Notes: generated by a model not told the origin, from the letters alone. Positions 1 to 11,920 are shown, numbered from the stretch's first letter. The stretch is DNA of 64,000 nt from Zizania palustris (GCA_019279435.1 JAAALK010000082.1:10255455-10319454); one strand, 5' to 3'. Numbers and translations: made by a program.

Positions 1-1174
1 AAATTATCTATGTTTCAACAAGACTAACTTATTGGACTCTAAGACTACCTTAAACTCGTCCTTACAGAGAACAGAACCGCTCACAAGATTTTTGTTGATA
101 GTAGGGATATGCTGCATGTTCCTCAGCTGCACGATCTTTCCTGAAGTAAACTTCAGATCTACCGTGCTAACACCATGAACAGAAGCATGTGAGCCATTCC
201 CCATTGGGATAGAAAAATCATGGACGACCTATTAAGAATAAAATATAGAGATGTCAACAAACACATGAACATTGGCTCACGTATCAAACCACTAGTTAGT
301 AGTTTGAAATACTGAAAGCACAATAGGTAGATTATCGTACCCATCCTCAGTATCTCCCATGGTCAACATGTTGACATTCTTTACTCTTTGCCCTTTGTAG
401 TCTGCGTGATCTAGACAATCCTTGGAAAAATGTCTCAGTTCACCGCTAGTGAAGCAATTTAGCTCGGCCTTATTCTTCTTCTTCTTAAAGGTAGTGGTTT
501 TCATAACCTTGTTAGGCTTATATTTCCCTTTGCTCTTGTTATGTGGGGATTTCTACACCAAGTTAGCACTAGACTATCCCTCGCCTCCTTTCTCAGCAGC
601 GTCTTTTGCCCGAGCTTTCTCTTTGACATCAAGATACACTATCAAGTTTTCAATTGATATTTCATGTCTCTGATGTTTTATAGTAGTGGTGAAGTTCCTC
701 CATGAAGAAGGTAACTTTGCAATTATGCATCCAACCAAAAATTTGTCCGGTAGAAGACACTTAATGAGGTCATATTCCTTTACAATACACATGACCTCAT
801 GAGCTTGTTCCACCACAAAATTACTTTTCACCATCCTATAGTCATGAAAGCTCTCCATTAGGTATAGTTCGCTGTTTGCATCTGATGCATCATATTTTGC
901 AACTAGATCATCCCAAAACTCTTTCACATCTATCACAATGATATAAACATCACACAGACGGTCAGAAAAGCATGCCTAGAATGCATCACATGAAGAGATT
1001 ATTGGTCTCAACGATTTTCTTTTACTCATCAACAGAAATTTCACCCTCGGGTTTGCCTAGTTTCGCTTCCCATACATTTATAGTAGTAAGCCGGAGACAG
1101 ACCTTTGATTGCCAACTCTTAAAATGCACACCAGAAAAAATTTCTAGCCTCAGTGCATTTACAAAACTAGCCAT
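1..1174 (-). pseudogene. Copia gag-protease remnant
   Basis: The start is the ATG at 1174 (MASFVNALRLEIFSG), a typical Copia gag start. This frame ends at a TAA at 1022-1024, and the gag core resumes in another frame at 936-574 (120 residues, with SELYLMESFHDYRM and IIAKLPSSWRNF). Next comes a nucleic-acid-binding knuckle at about 465-425, CFTSGELRHFSKDC, where the second cysteine of CCHC is serine. The protease active site region has a TGA at 277-279 in place of the glycine codon of the DTGA motif. The piece at 204-4 (MGNGSHASVHGV, NKNLVSGSVLC) is the conserved end of protease. Integrase and reverse transcriptase would lie left of the window. Non-functional. Confidence 0.75.
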
Positions 1175-1738
1175 TGAATAAATTATAGATTACCTATAAT
1201 AAGGTTTTTGGATTGTCGGAATATTAAGTAATTGTATGATTAATTTCTAAAATAGATAAATCATGGCATCCATAAGAACTAGCATGAACAAATATATCAT
1301 ACTAGTATACATAAACACAACAACCATGTATTCACAAAACATGATCAGAAACCGTACAAAAATGTAGCACATGTATTGTACAGTAGCTGAAGACGAATCT
1401 GCGATCAGTGCAGGAGTGCTCCTATTGGTGTCGGATCGCAGTACTCGATAGCGACCGACAGTAGATATGGACAAAAAGCGTGTCGTGGTCATGTTCATGA
1501 GCAGTCGTATGGAGCACTTCCCAAAAACCTTATTCGTCCTCTCCTAGTGCAGGATCACAAGGACGAGAGGTTCTGGCAACTTGCTCTCCTGTTCGTCGGT
1601 GCATGTCGGTGGGCGAGATGAGGTAGATTATGATAGCAGCATGGTAGAGAGAAAGAGATAGCTAGAACCATAGCTCGGTTCTTGGTTCTAATATAATCTA
1701 TTGTATTCGCTCACTCTTGGAACTGGCCAAATTGATGG

Positions 1739-1750
1739 ATATTTATATGG
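1739..1750 (-). promoter_or_regulatory. Probable LTR TATA box of the truncated Copia element
   Basis: The minus strand reads CCATATAAATAT about 565 bases upstream of the gag ATG. This position fits an LTR promoter followed by R-U5 and leader. It is based on motif and position only. Confidence 0.45.
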
Positions 1751-2286
1751 GAACAACCAGATCTCATGTCGCGATCATGATCTAAATAAATTTGGTTTCC
1801 ATATCCCGTAAATTGCGCCAGGTTCCCAAAGAATCAGAACAACAAAAGGAAAGAACGTGTCTCTACAAGGCAGGGAATCAGATTTCAGTGAACACAACGT
1901 CTGGCTTGAAAAGCTGAACCCCGACTCCCTAGTCCCTGTCTTGAGTCAATGTAGCTTTCACTTCCTACAATCTCTGAATAAAACCGTCTTTGTATATTAT
2001 ATATACTTAAACTGTTCATGTAAACATCTTCCTCGAATGGTACACTATGGGAAAACTCAACTTCGCTAAGTGTCAAAAACTTTTGTCGAGAGCATTCTTT
2101 CGAACACTTGTTAAAGATGGGTTTGCTGAGTATTTTTTTAAATAAAAATCTGCAAACCCGAAAAAAAATTTGAGAACCTTGTTTCGACCGTATGTGATAT
2201 TTCCAATTTGATTTTATCTTAAAAATTTTATACACTCAAAATACAACATATATTATCCCACGTAAAATTCTACATTTTTTTTGTTC

Positions 2287-2463
2287 AGTTTGCTATTTTT
2301 AATTCATTAAGTATGGTTTTGGAATTTAAATTGAAATAGGCGAAAATTGAACTACAAGTGACTAAAATATTGAACAAAAAATTATAGAAAAATCATATTC
2401 ATATTTTTAGTATATTTTGAGTCCTTATGTACTAAATTTAAAGAAATTTTGAAAAATCTAGGT
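2287..2463 (+). repeat. Diverged direct repeat, copy 1
   Basis: Shares tatttttaattcattaagt, aaattgaaata, gaactacaagtg and tactaaattt-type segments in the same order with copy 2, about 491 bases downstream. Divergence is high, so the duplication is old. Confidence 0.6.
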
Positions 2464-2777
2464 TGCGAGACTCTATCGGCAACATGGAGCTTCCTGGTTT
2501 TTTAATTCTAAAAAATCAAAGAAAGTCTAAAAACATGAGACTTATTATGGTGTTATGACATGACATATAGATGTTGTGATAAAACTTAAAGATGTTTTGA
2601 GAATGTTGTCACATTGGTTATTAAGAAACTGGAGATTCTTCGAGATAGGATTAGGGTTGAGAGAAGGAATGTGATATGTTTGAAAGCAAATTGATGATTA
2701 AATTTTTGTTTGAACTTGAAACTTTTCTCCAATCTAAATGAAATATGTTTTGTCATATAAAAATTTGATATTTTTTG

Positions 2778-2963
2778 AGTTAGTATACTATTTTTAATTC
2801 ATTAAGTGTGTTTCTAACATATAAATTGAAATATGTCACATTTGAACTACAAGTGCATGAAATAATAAATAAATAATTACAAAAATACATATTCATGTTA
2901 TTAAGTCCATTTTAGACCTTACGCACTAAATTTGAAAATATTTCAGAAAAACTAAAGTTCTTT
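2778..2963 (+). repeat. Diverged direct repeat, copy 2
   Basis: Partner of 2287-2463, with the same ordered segments (tatttttaattcattaagt, aaattgaaata, gaactacaagtgc, gcactaaattt). It ends just before the cgagtgcc motif and the E1 insertion point. Confidence 0.6.
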
Positions 2964-3011
2964 GAAAAGCATAAAAATATTTGTCGAGTGCCAGAGTTAA
3001 AACAATGTTTG

Positions 3012-4294
3012 TGTTGACACGGAAACGTGCCCCGCACTTGGGTCAGTTCGATGATCCAAAAGTGTGCGGATACTTAGGGACAAGCCTAAGCGTGACACAA
3101 CAACGACGTCGTGTTCCGACTACCCTTAGTCATTATAAGGGGGTGGAGTCGCCAGGCAATCAGATCACACAAAATAATCCAATTAGCCGAAAGAAATATA
3201 TTAGACAGAATAAAACCAGAAAACTGGTCGAAGCATGTCTGTTTCGAAGTATGGTGTGAAGGGGGTCGTCGAAGTATACCTTTGGTGTCTAGTGCGAAGT
3301 GTCCCGCCGAAGGGTACCTTCGGTGTCCGGACTGATCTGGTCGAACATGAACTTCGAACGGATCCGGGCACGACAATCACCTCCGAACTGTGGGGTTCGG
3401 CACGAAGTCCCTGATATAGTGAGGTACAAAATAATGACTCGAACGACGTGCACGGGCGTGACTTCGTCTAGAGCGGAGTGCGAACATGGCGAAGCCTATC
3501 GTGACAAAGTGTGCTCGCGAAGTGTGTGGTCAAAGCAGAAGTTCCGATGAAGGGTGTTCTGGAAACCTCCGAAACCGATCTCTCGGCTCTAGAAACCTCT
3601 GGCGAAGTAGCTCCGAACATGAAAACCTTTAACAGAGAGGATTCAAAGTACTAATTCGGTCCGAGGACCGAATTTTGCTAAGTGTTGCACTAGTAGCGAA
3701 GGTAGCAATCTGTTACGCAGATTAGCGGATACTTCACAGGCGAAGTAACAAGGCGATAGCAATCTATTACGTGGATTAACAAATACTTCACAAGCGAAGT
3801 AACAAGGATTACCATTGTTCCGAAGTGGCCGGTGGAGGGCTTCTTTGAAAACCCACGAAGAGGTAGAGAAAAGTAAAGGTAAATAAATGTGATCAAAGCT
3901 AGGGCTTTGTGTTTGATTTGTGTTGGGGGCCCTCTAAGCTGGCCTCGCCTCTCTATTTATAGGGGCCATACTTCTGATCTAATTTGCTATAATTCAGCTT
4001 GGATAGAGATAAAAACTTAGTCGGAATTGTATCCAACTTTGTCTCTACCGAACTGGGCTTCGGCCAAGCCCGTCGAAGCCTGCTCCTCGGGCCGAAGCTT
4101 CGGCGGCGTGGGCCTCCGAAGGCTTCCTGGCCGAAGTACGTGGGCTGGCCAGAGGCTTTCAGAGCCCATATCCCAATGGACCTTCGGTCCTGTAGGGCTT
4201 CGGCCTAACCCCGGACATGTGTATTTTTGGCCCAAATCACCAAAATTGATATTTTGACAATCTCAACCCTTGATGCCATTTTTTGCTATCAACA
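3012..4294 (-). repeat. E1 3' LTR
   Basis: 1283 bp. On the minus strand it starts TGTTGATAGC at 4294, directly after a purine tract, and ends CGTGTCAACA at 3012. This gives a 6-base inverted terminal TGTTGA/TCAACA. The five bases outside (gtttg, 3007-3011) are the candidate target site. The partner LTR is outside the window, so no age can be read. The LTR is rich in cgaag/ttcgg motifs. Confidence 0.85.
3954..3961 (-). promoter_or_regulatory. E1 LTR TATA box
   Basis: The minus strand reads GGCCCCTATAAATAGAGAGG about 335 bases into the LTR. This is a canonical core promoter position for U3. In this 3' copy it would drive transcription into the left flank. Confidence 0.65.
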
Positions 4295-4312
4295 CATGCC
4301 CCCTGCCTTTTA
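4295..4312 (-). other. E1 polypurine tract
   Basis: The minus strand reads AAAAGGCAGGGGGCATG immediately before the LTR start TGTTGA. It is the plus-strand primer site for reverse transcription. Confidence 0.75.
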
Positions 4313-4381
4313 GTGAACTGAGTGAACTAAAAGCACAACGAGCTGAAGACGATACCATCCATATCGGCTTTTCGACACCTT

Positions 4382-5727
4382 TCACGCTGTTTGCCATACG
4401 CTTGGGAAATACCTTTTCAAGTACCTACCATTCAAAGCTCTTCGAAACCGCTCTCCTTGCAGAGATTCCAACACGTATGCATTTCCAGGAGCGATTTCGG
4501 CTATCTTAAAAGGACCTTCCCAACTAGGTGACCATTTACCAAATTTGGGACTCTTCGTGCCTAAGGGTAAAATCATCTTCCGAACCAAATCTCCTACTTG
4601 AAACGATTTTGGTTTAACCTTTTTATTGTAGGCTTTAGCTACTCTCCTCTTATCTACCTCTATGGCTTCTAAATCCCTTAGTCTCTTATCGGTCACTTCC
4701 TCTAGATTATCCTTCAAAAGAGTTTCATACTCATTGACCGATAAGCCATCTTGTTTTAACACTCTTAAGGATCCGAGATCTACCTCTACAGGAAGAACGA
4801 CTTCTTGTCCATATACCAACTCATATGTACTGACTTTGGTAGCACTGTGCTTTGCAATTCTACAAGCCCATAGCGCCTCGGAAAGCACTTCATACCACCT
4901 TTTAGGAAACTCTTCAATTTTCTTCTTAATGAGCTTAATCACGATTTTATTACTAGACTCGGCCTGACCATTGGCCTGAGGATAGTAAGGCGAAGAGTTT
5001 ATCAACTTAATACCATAATATTCGGCGAACTCCCTCACTTCTCCAGAAACAAATGAACTACCTTGATCTGTGTAGTTAGAGTTTGAGGAATTCCAAATCT
5101 ATGTATGATGTGCTTCAAGATAAAATTACGTACCTCATTGTGAGTCATGTTCTTGAGAGGTATGGCCTCGATCCACTTAGTGAAGTAATCCATCGCCATC
5201 AACACGAACCGATGCCCTTTTGAGGAAGGAGGGTGAATCTGGCCGATGAAGTCTAAACCCCAACCTCGAAATGGCCATGGATTGACAATAGGGTTGAGTA
5301 ATGAGGCAGGAGCTAACTGAATATTGCCAAACTTCTGACATGCTTCACACCCTCTATAATACTTAAAACAATCTTCGGTCATAGTCGGCCAATAAAAACC
5401 TGCTCTTTTGAACATCCAACTCATTTTCTGGGCCGACTAATGAGTGCCACAAAGTCCTTCATGGACTTCTCCCATAGCCACCTGGGAATGTTCATGGTCT
5501 AAACACTTTAATAGTACTCCATCAATGGTTCGGCGATACAATGTGTCGTCTATCAACACGAACTTCAATGCTTGTCGCCGAACCTTCCGATCAACCCTTT
5601 GATTAGGGTCTCTCAAATACTGGATGATTGGTATTCTCCAATCGCCCTTATGGGCTTCAGAGGGTCTTGCTAGCTCACCCTCTGAAAAAATTTCTAAACT
5701 ACTGACTTCGGGATGCCCCCGAGCCAT
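4382..5727 (-). pseudogene. E1 integrase (frameshifted)
   Basis: The zinc-binding part is at about 5475-5330 (HEGLCGTH, then CEACQKFG); a stop follows GTH. The catalytic core begins near 5270 (GWGLDFIGQIHPP). The second catalytic aspartate region is broken by one extra base near 5070: the frame at 5424-5035 ends IKVVHLFLEK, and the other frame resumes at 5038 with VREFAEYYGIK. The third catalytic residue is in YYPQANGQAESSNK. The C-terminal part ends RRALNGRYLKRYFPSVWQTA with the stop at 4382. Relatedness to Tat-type integrases is inferred from the upstream second RNase H. Not functional as read. Confidence 0.85.
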
Positions 5728-6405
5728 TCCTGCTCCTGCCGAAGTCTGGCCGGACTGGTCATTCGGAGTGTGCTGGGCCGAAGCCCTCCGGAGGGTTGGG
5801 ACTCCCGGGAGCTCTCACCGTGCGGGGACCTTCGGCTTACGGCCTCTGGCACGCTAGGTCCATCGGTGGGCAGAATACTCCGGTCCAGGGACCTAGGCGC
5901 GCAGTGGCCTTTGGCGGCCGGAGGGGTCCGACTTGGAGGGTGCGCTTGCCCACCGTCACTGGCTTCGGCAGTGAGACCAAGCATCGACTTCTCCCATATA
6001 GAAAATTTTCCTCTCCTAACTTGGTAGCCATATGCTTGCTAAGCCAAATCATTTGCGTCTGAATTGGCTTCTCTTGACACGTGAGAGATTTTGAAGTCAT
6101 CAAAAGCAGCAACTATGTCTAGACACTTATCCAAGTAACTATTCAGCAAGCCATTAAAGCATTGAGCACTTTTAGCTACTTGTTGCACTACTAACAAGGA
6201 ATCACCATATGCGTGGACATGTCTAGCACCTACAGATTCTAGTAATTCAAGACCTAGCAATAAAGCTTCGTATTCAGCTTGGTTATTAGTGGAAGATAAT
6301 TCTAGACGGGCTGAAGTCTCAAAGTGCATTCAATTAGGTGATATGATAACCACTCCAATACCTTGGCCACTCTTGCGAGACGAACCGTCAAAATAAAGTT
6401 TCCAT
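5728..6405 (-). pseudogene. E1 second (archaeal-type) RNase H and spacer
   Basis: A second RNase H-like domain follows the RT-linked one. WKLYFDGSSRKSGQGIGVV (about 6400-6345) carries the first catalytic Asp, then a TGA at 6330-6332, then ETSARLELSSTNNQAEYEAL with the Glu region and HAYGDSLLVVQQV with the next Asp; SREANSDANDLA closes it near 6040. An extra RNase H is characteristic of Tat-lineage Gypsy elements. 5728-6038 is a proline- and serine-rich spacer before integrase with no recognisable domain, which is common in this lineage. The TGA is a single-codon break. Confidence 0.8.
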
Positions 6406-7781
6406 GGCACTACCTCAACTAGAGCAATATTGTCACTCCAGCTGACATCTATGTGGTGATCAACTATAAAGTTGGCCACAATTTGGCCTTTCATCGCTCT
6501 CAGGAGTTCGTAGTCCAAAGCGTACTCAATCAACGCGTAAGCCCATTTTCTGATTCTTCCACTTAGAATCGGCTTCTGTAACATGTGCTTTATAACATCG
6601 GTTTGGCAAATGACAACACATGTAGTAGGGAGAAGATAATGGCGTAATTTGGTGCACACGTAGTAAAGTGATAAACACAAATGTTCCACAAACGCGTACC
6701 TGGTTTCGGTGTCCAACAGGCAGCGGCTCAAGAACATGATGATGTACTCTTTTCCCTCTACCTCCTGGGTTAGCATGGCCCCAATCACGCTATCTTCAGC
6801 AGCGATGTATAGCCGAAACGGAATCCCAACTTTGGGTGCTCTCACCACAGGCGGTGATGACAAGCACTCCTTGATTTTCTCAAAGGCACTTTGCTGGCTT
6901 GCCCCCCAGGTGAACTCGGCTTCATTCTTTAGCCGGAGTATGGGGACAAAGGCATCAATCTTGCCGGACAAGTTGGATATAAAGCGACGCAAATAGTTCA
7001 TCTTGCCTAGAAACTTTTGTACATCCTTTTTGCACGTCGGCGCTGCAATGTTTCTAATCTTCTCAAGACTCTTAGGATCAATTTCTATGCCTCTCTCGTG
7101 AATCATGAAACCTAAGAACTTACCCGCCAACACACCAAAAGCACACTTGAGTGGGTTCATTTTCAAACCATACTGTCGCATTCTATCAAAAGCAACCTTC
7201 AAATCGGCTAAATGATTTCCCATAGCGTCTGATTTGACTACAACATCATCGATGTAAACTTCTAGCATAACCACTAGCAAGTCATGAAAGATTAAGTTCA
7301 TGGCGCGCTGATACGTGGCGCCGGCATTCTTCAAACCAAAAGTCATGACGACCCACTCGAATAAACTGACAAAACCAGGGCATCGAACGGCAGTCTTGTA
7401 GACGTACTCTTCGACCATAAAGATTTGATTATAACTAGCATTGCTATCAAGAAAACTCAATACCTTGTGTCCTGAAGCATCGTTGATTAGCATGTCGGCT
7501 ATCGGCATTGGGTATTCGCCTTTTGGAGTGGCTCTGTTCAGATCTCTGAAATCAATGCATACATGTATCTTGCCGCTCCCTTTCTTCTCTATAGGCACAA
7601 TGTTAGCAACCCATTCCGCATACCTGCATGGCCTAATAAACTCAGCCTTGAGTAGTCGCTCTACTTCTTTAACTTGGTCATATACGGCCGAGTTAAAGTG
7701 ACGAGGAGGCTGCTTATAAGGCCTAAATCCAGACTTGATGGGTAGCCGATGCTCCACGAGCTCGCGGCTTAGCCCTGGCAT
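6330..7781 (-). pseudogene. E1 reverse transcriptase and RNase H
   Basis: A 483-codon open stretch holds the RT fingers and palm: ELVEHRLPIKSGFRPYKQPP, YPMPIADMLIND, then the catalytic YIDD box at 7256-7245 (VYIDDVVVKS). RT-linked RNase H follows (LYIAAEDSVIGAML, TRYAFVEHLCLSL). The RT motif boxes look intact, although DLRSGYHQ is replaced by DSNASYNQ. The upstream protease linker is in another frame, and the downstream end is the TGA at 6330, so the polyprotein is broken on both sides. Confidence 0.9.
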
Positions 7782-8552
7782 CTCACTATACTCCCATGCG
7801 AAACAATCGACATACGATTACCTATGTCAACTTCCTCCAAGGGATCGGCCGACGCAAAACCTTGTCCTAATTTCTCTACTTCGCTAAAGTCTCCGATGGC
7901 TTCGGCAATACCGTCTTTGCTAGACCGATATTGCTCCACACGAGACTTTAGCCAATCTAAATTACTCTTGCTAGACATGACTATCAATACAAAAATAGCT
8001 GTGCTACTCCAGCCGGCTTTACAAACACTGGTACAAAATGCCCTTCGGATACGCTAACAAAATCGTAATCCGAAAGATCTCTACCTGACAGACACTCTAC
8101 TTTATTATGGATGACGTCAATCGATACACCGGCCAATGCTACTTGGGCCGAAGTATCCGGGGGAATGACCTCTACCTTGTCGCCGTGGTGTAGGGTAGAA
8201 GGAATCAGGCACTGGTGTAGGGTAGAAGGAATGCAGCAGTTCGCATGAATCCAGTCACGCCCAAGCAAAACGCTGTAGTTACCTTGCACATCGACGACAA
8301 AAAATGCCATTGGCAATGTCTTATTGCCCACCGTCAACTCCATGGAGAGTACGCCCTTAGCCTCGGAGCTCTCACCGTTGAAGCCGTTGAGCATCAAGTT
8401 AGTTTTCTTCAGGTCATCTTTTTTCCTGCCAAGTTTCTTAAACAAGTAAGGCATTAAGTTAACAGTGGTGCTGCCGTCGACTGGCATTTGGGAAATTGGC
8501 TTTCTATCGATGTGACCTCTAACATAGAGAGGCTTCAAATGGTGAGCCGAGT
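7769..8552 (-). pseudogene. E1 protease and linker
   Basis: Retropepsin-like segment reading AHHLKPLYVRGHIDRKPISQ, then the active-site region PVDGSTTVNLMPYL and the flap/end segment GNYSVLLGRDWIHANC. E2 is inserted just upstream, and the first residues of the domain are found across E2 at 21058-20944 (NLGPRNAIFENTED). An in-frame 27-base tandem duplication at about 8187-8235 repeats IPSTLH. A stop at 7984 and a frame change near 7800 separate it from RT. Confidence 0.8.
8548..8552 (+). repeat. Target site duplication of E2, left copy (cgagt)
   Basis: Identical to 20939-20943. It flanks the complete E2 insertion in E1. Confidence 0.93.
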
Positions 8553-11500
8553 TGTAGCGCCCCGATTTATCAAATCGAGACATTATTGAATTTCAGAAGA
8601 AAAACAATAATACAAGAGGTTCATCATGCGACAACGTACAAACGACAATATCCATGGTACGCAGACCATATTTATTACATCAAAGTTTTAGTAGAAGCAG
8701 TATTAAAAATAATTAAAAAGCGGCATGACGAACATCTTCTTCAGGATCTTTCTTCTCGACTGGGTTGCTACTCCAGACTGTCTTCGTAGTAAGCATCCTC
8801 TATGGGGTCCAACGGGTATGAGTACAAAAAGTACTCAACAAGCCACCACAAATGCAAGTAATAATGCAGGATAATAAACAAGGAAGGGTAATGGCTAACA
8901 TTGCGGAAAAGTACAGTTTCAGTTATTGTATTAGTGTAATCATATTTTAATCATGCGGAAAAATAAACATGAATATCAACATCATCAACTAACTCGAGGA
9001 GTACGTTTTACCTCCTCGCACAACAGTCCTTACATGTCAATCCATCATGCACATACATATTCAACGTAATCTAACTGGGGGATGTCACGCAACCCGCCCT
9101 TGACCGTGGGCTTGGCTTTTCGAAAATATTTAAGACTCTGATCAGAGATGTACTACTGTACCCACAAGGCACGCACTCATCTCAAACGATATGACCCATA
9201 CCACGGGAACTCGTGCCAAAACCTCGATATGAAATGCTCCAAGCGATAACCACCCGCTCTAGGTTTCGCCGGCGCGCCGAGCCGCATCCCGACTAACGTC
9301 GCACCCCCTTTTGCGCCACATTGGTACAAGTCACCCGCAGGTGCAACTTGACCCATCTCCAAATGGTGGCCTCGGTTTGGAACAATCCATACCTTAGTTA
9401 GGACTTACCCACTAGACTTGTGGTTAGTACGTAAGTGTATTGCAACGGATCCCTCAGACCGGTCCTTATAGTGCCCCGGGTGCTACCGACCAATGCCCTA
9501 GCTTGCACCCGGAACCCACCATGCATACACTCACAACCATAACTCATCACCAACGGAAATCCAAGGGTAAGAAGTAACGGGGATCATATAATAGAACCAT
9601 TCTGCTACGACTCATTTTTATCCTATAGCGATCGTGTCAATACATTGGACACTAGCTAATATCATTGATCATATGGTGACAAGGAGTTTAGGCTAGAGAG
9701 CATGGCTTGGGTTGCACATCAAGGTCGGGGGATCCTAAATAAATATATTGTAAGGGTTCATTTGACTAATGCACATATAACCTATGTGTTTTAGTGATAG
9801 TTTAATCAAACATGGGTTCAATATGCTCAAAAGATTGGTTTGGTGACTTGCCTTGTTCAGCAAAGGGAGAGGGAGGGACTTCGGGGAAGTACTCCGGCTC
9901 CTCGGAGACGTCGTAGTCTTTTTGATATAGTAAAGTAAAATAAAAAGAACACAACATTAAATCTAACAATATAACATTACATTATAAGCACAGAAGTTAA
10001 AGTTGGTTTGATTATAAATAAAATAAATTCAATGGTTAAGGTTCTGTGGTTTATTTCATAAATAAATTTTAAAGGAATTAAAGAGTTGGCCTTTTTAGAA
10101 AAGGGTGTTTAAATGTGATTATTGCCATACTAAGTTCTCAAATAAATGTGAAATGAAAAGTTCATGTTAATTTTGATGGTTTTCAGTAAAAGGGACAGAA
10201 TGGAAATAACTCTAAATTTTTCTGAAGTTTAAACATTTGAATTTATATTTTAATCCTAAAGGCATTTGAATATTCATTTGAATAAACATGAAAAAGTCAA
10301 AGTAAACCTACTGTTTTTATTGCATAAACATGTAGAGAATAATATTAGGGATTTTCTGAAATTGGAATGGCAATTTTTAGAGTTCAAATGCACCAGATAT
10401 GAATTTTACAAGTTTAAAGGTATTTCTGAAATTCATTTTCAATTTTTAAACCCCTCGGGTCCACGGTGAGCCAGGCACACGGTGAACCCGCGCACTGTGC
10501 GCGTGCGCCGGGTCGATCTGGACCGTTGGATCCAGATCCAACGTGCGAGGGCGAGGCGGGGGAGTTAAAGTGACGTGGACGGCCAGGATAAAAACGTTTG
10601 AACCGGTACGCGATGGACGGCTTAGATGCGATGCGGGGTTTTAAAACTAACGGACGCACGAGATTAAAACGTACACCTTCGCACAGATCCAACGGCGCCG
10701 ATTAAACCGCACGAGGGATTAAATCAGTACCGTTAGATCCAGATCGCACGGCGCGGATCGAATCCGACACGGCACGGGTACTTGACCCGTGCCGGTCGTC
10801 TTCTCCGGCGACGGCGAGCGGGCCAGGGGCCACGGCGAGCTATGGCGGTCGAAGCTAAGGCCTAAAATGGAAAGAGGGTGCTACGGGGATCACGAGGGTG
10901 AGGCCGGCGACGAGCGGAGGCGGCGACGGTGTTCGGGTCCTCGGTGGTGACGGCGATCCGGCGAGGTTCGTCGTCGATGGAGTGGTGGCCGAGGTCGGTG
11001 AGGTCCTGGCGGTCACGACGGTGGCGGAGGCACGGACGGGGACGGTCCGAGGCGACGGCGAGCGGTGGCCGGAGGTGGAGTAAGGGGATTGCGCTAAAAG
11101 GCGAAGTGTGGGCGCTCGGCTTGGTCTGAGTGCAATTGGATGCGTGAACCGAACGCGGTGGAGGGCCGTGGTTTATATAGGGGTACCGGCGGGGGCAGGG
11201 AGGGCGCAATCGACGGTGGCCGGGGATAAATGCGCCTTGATGCCGGCGAGCTCAGGTTGAACGCGGTTTAATGCACCTGGACGCGAATCGGGCGAGATTA
11301 ATAGGGGGAAACGGTCGGAGTGTTGAGGGGAATTCATTGCAGGCGTCAGATTAAAGGGAGGGGCCCGGCGAGGGCGGATCCTAGGCGGAGTTAGGGCTTC
11401 GGCTGGCGAGGGGGGATCCGGGGGCGGATCTCGCGGGGATGACGGATCTGACAGGCGGGGGCCACACGCCAGTGAGCGCGAACGAGCGAGGGAGGCGGCT

Positions 11501-11920
11501 GACGGGTGGGGCCGAGGCGTCGGGCGCGCGCGCGAGGGGAGGCAATCGGCGCCGACAGGTGGGACCAGGCTGTCAGCCTAAGGCGAGCGCGGGTGATGGG
11601 CTGGGCCGGCCGGGAGAGAGAGAAGGGAGGAGAGGGAGCCCATTACTGTTTTTAAAGCATTTCTAAATAAAAATAATTCCAGAAAATAGATTAAAATCTT
11701 AGGGCTACTTCCAAGGTTGGTAAAAATTTATAAAAATTCTCAAAAATATATCTTGGTCTTAGGATCATATACAAAAAGTTTCACCTCCTAATTTGACCAT
11801 CTACTCTATGCTGTAGTTTAATTGGTTATAAAAGGGTATTTAAAGTATTTTCAGAAATATATATTCCAAGAAATTGAATTTAATAATATTTTTATTGTAT
11901 TGAAAATTTGGGGTGTTACA
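8553..11920 (-). repeat. E2 3' LTR
   Basis: 3368 bp. It pairs with 17538-20938. It lacks a 30-base segment present in the 5' LTR (at 19876-19905) and shows scattered substitutions. Open frames inside it (for example 8586-8789 plus, 10862-11209 minus) are not conserved coding sequence. The AT-rich 9950-10450 and GC-rich 10480-11640 blocks are both LTR. Confidence 0.95.
11171..11179 (-). promoter_or_regulatory. E2 3' LTR TATA box
   Basis: The minus strand reads CCCCTATATAAACC about 745 bases into the LTR. This implies a U3 of about 0.75 kb and an R-U5 of about 2.6 kb. Confidence 0.6.

Larger units (their letters stand above)
1..1860 (-). mobile_element. Truncated Copia retrotransposon, 5' part (cut by the window edge)
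   Basis: On the minus strand this stretch reads LTR or leader with a TATA box (about 1740), leader, then gag and the start of protease running off the left edge. The coding part is recognised by a Copia gag core, a zinc knuckle remnant and the conserved segment after the protease active site. The 5' LTR boundary and primer binding site are not clear, so the right limit near 1860 is approximate. The element is old: several stops, at least one frameshift and a lost knuckle cysteine. It is separate from the nest that starts at 3012. Confidence 0.65.
1861..3011. mobile_element. AT-rich repeat debris with CACTA-like subterminal motifs
   Basis: No gene is visible here. 2066-2140 holds aagtgtcaaaaacttttgtc, gagagcattctttcgaacac and tttgctgagtat. 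2475-2490 has actctatcggcaac, and 2982-2994 has tgtcgagtgccag. These resemble the tttgccgagtgcc-type subterminal repeats of grass CACTA (En/Spm) transposons. Two diverged direct repeats lie inside (2287-2463 and 2778-2963). I find no clear CACTA terminus or transposase, so this may be a fragment or non-autonomous copy. E1 is inserted directly after it. Confidence 0.4.
3012..8552 (-). mobile_element. E1: Tat-lineage Gypsy element, 3' segment (pol and 3' LTR)
   Basis: This is the 3' part of the outermost element of the nest. On the minus strand it runs protease, RT, RNase H, second RNase H, integrase, polypurine tract, 3' LTR. Two RNase H domains (RT-linked, plus an extra one before integrase) mark the Tat lineage. 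Only 87 bases separate the integrase stop from the LTR, so E1 has no antisense gene, unlike E5 and E6. E2 interrupts it at 8553. The element continues at 20939 and 30317, and its 5' end lies beyond the window. Confidence 0.88.

Noticed and set aside
5624..6062. Plus-strand ORFs over the E1 spacer
   Set aside because: Antisense to the low-complexity spacer between the second RNase H and integrase; no domain, no promoter.
8586..8789. 67-residue ORF repeated at 17571-17774
   Set aside because: It lies inside the E2 LTRs; both copies exist only because LTRs are duplicated, and there is no domain.
10862..11209. Arg/Pro-rich minus-strand ORF (also 19848-20225)
   Set aside because: Open frame in GC-rich LTR sequence; the 30-base LTR indel falls inside it and it is not conserved.
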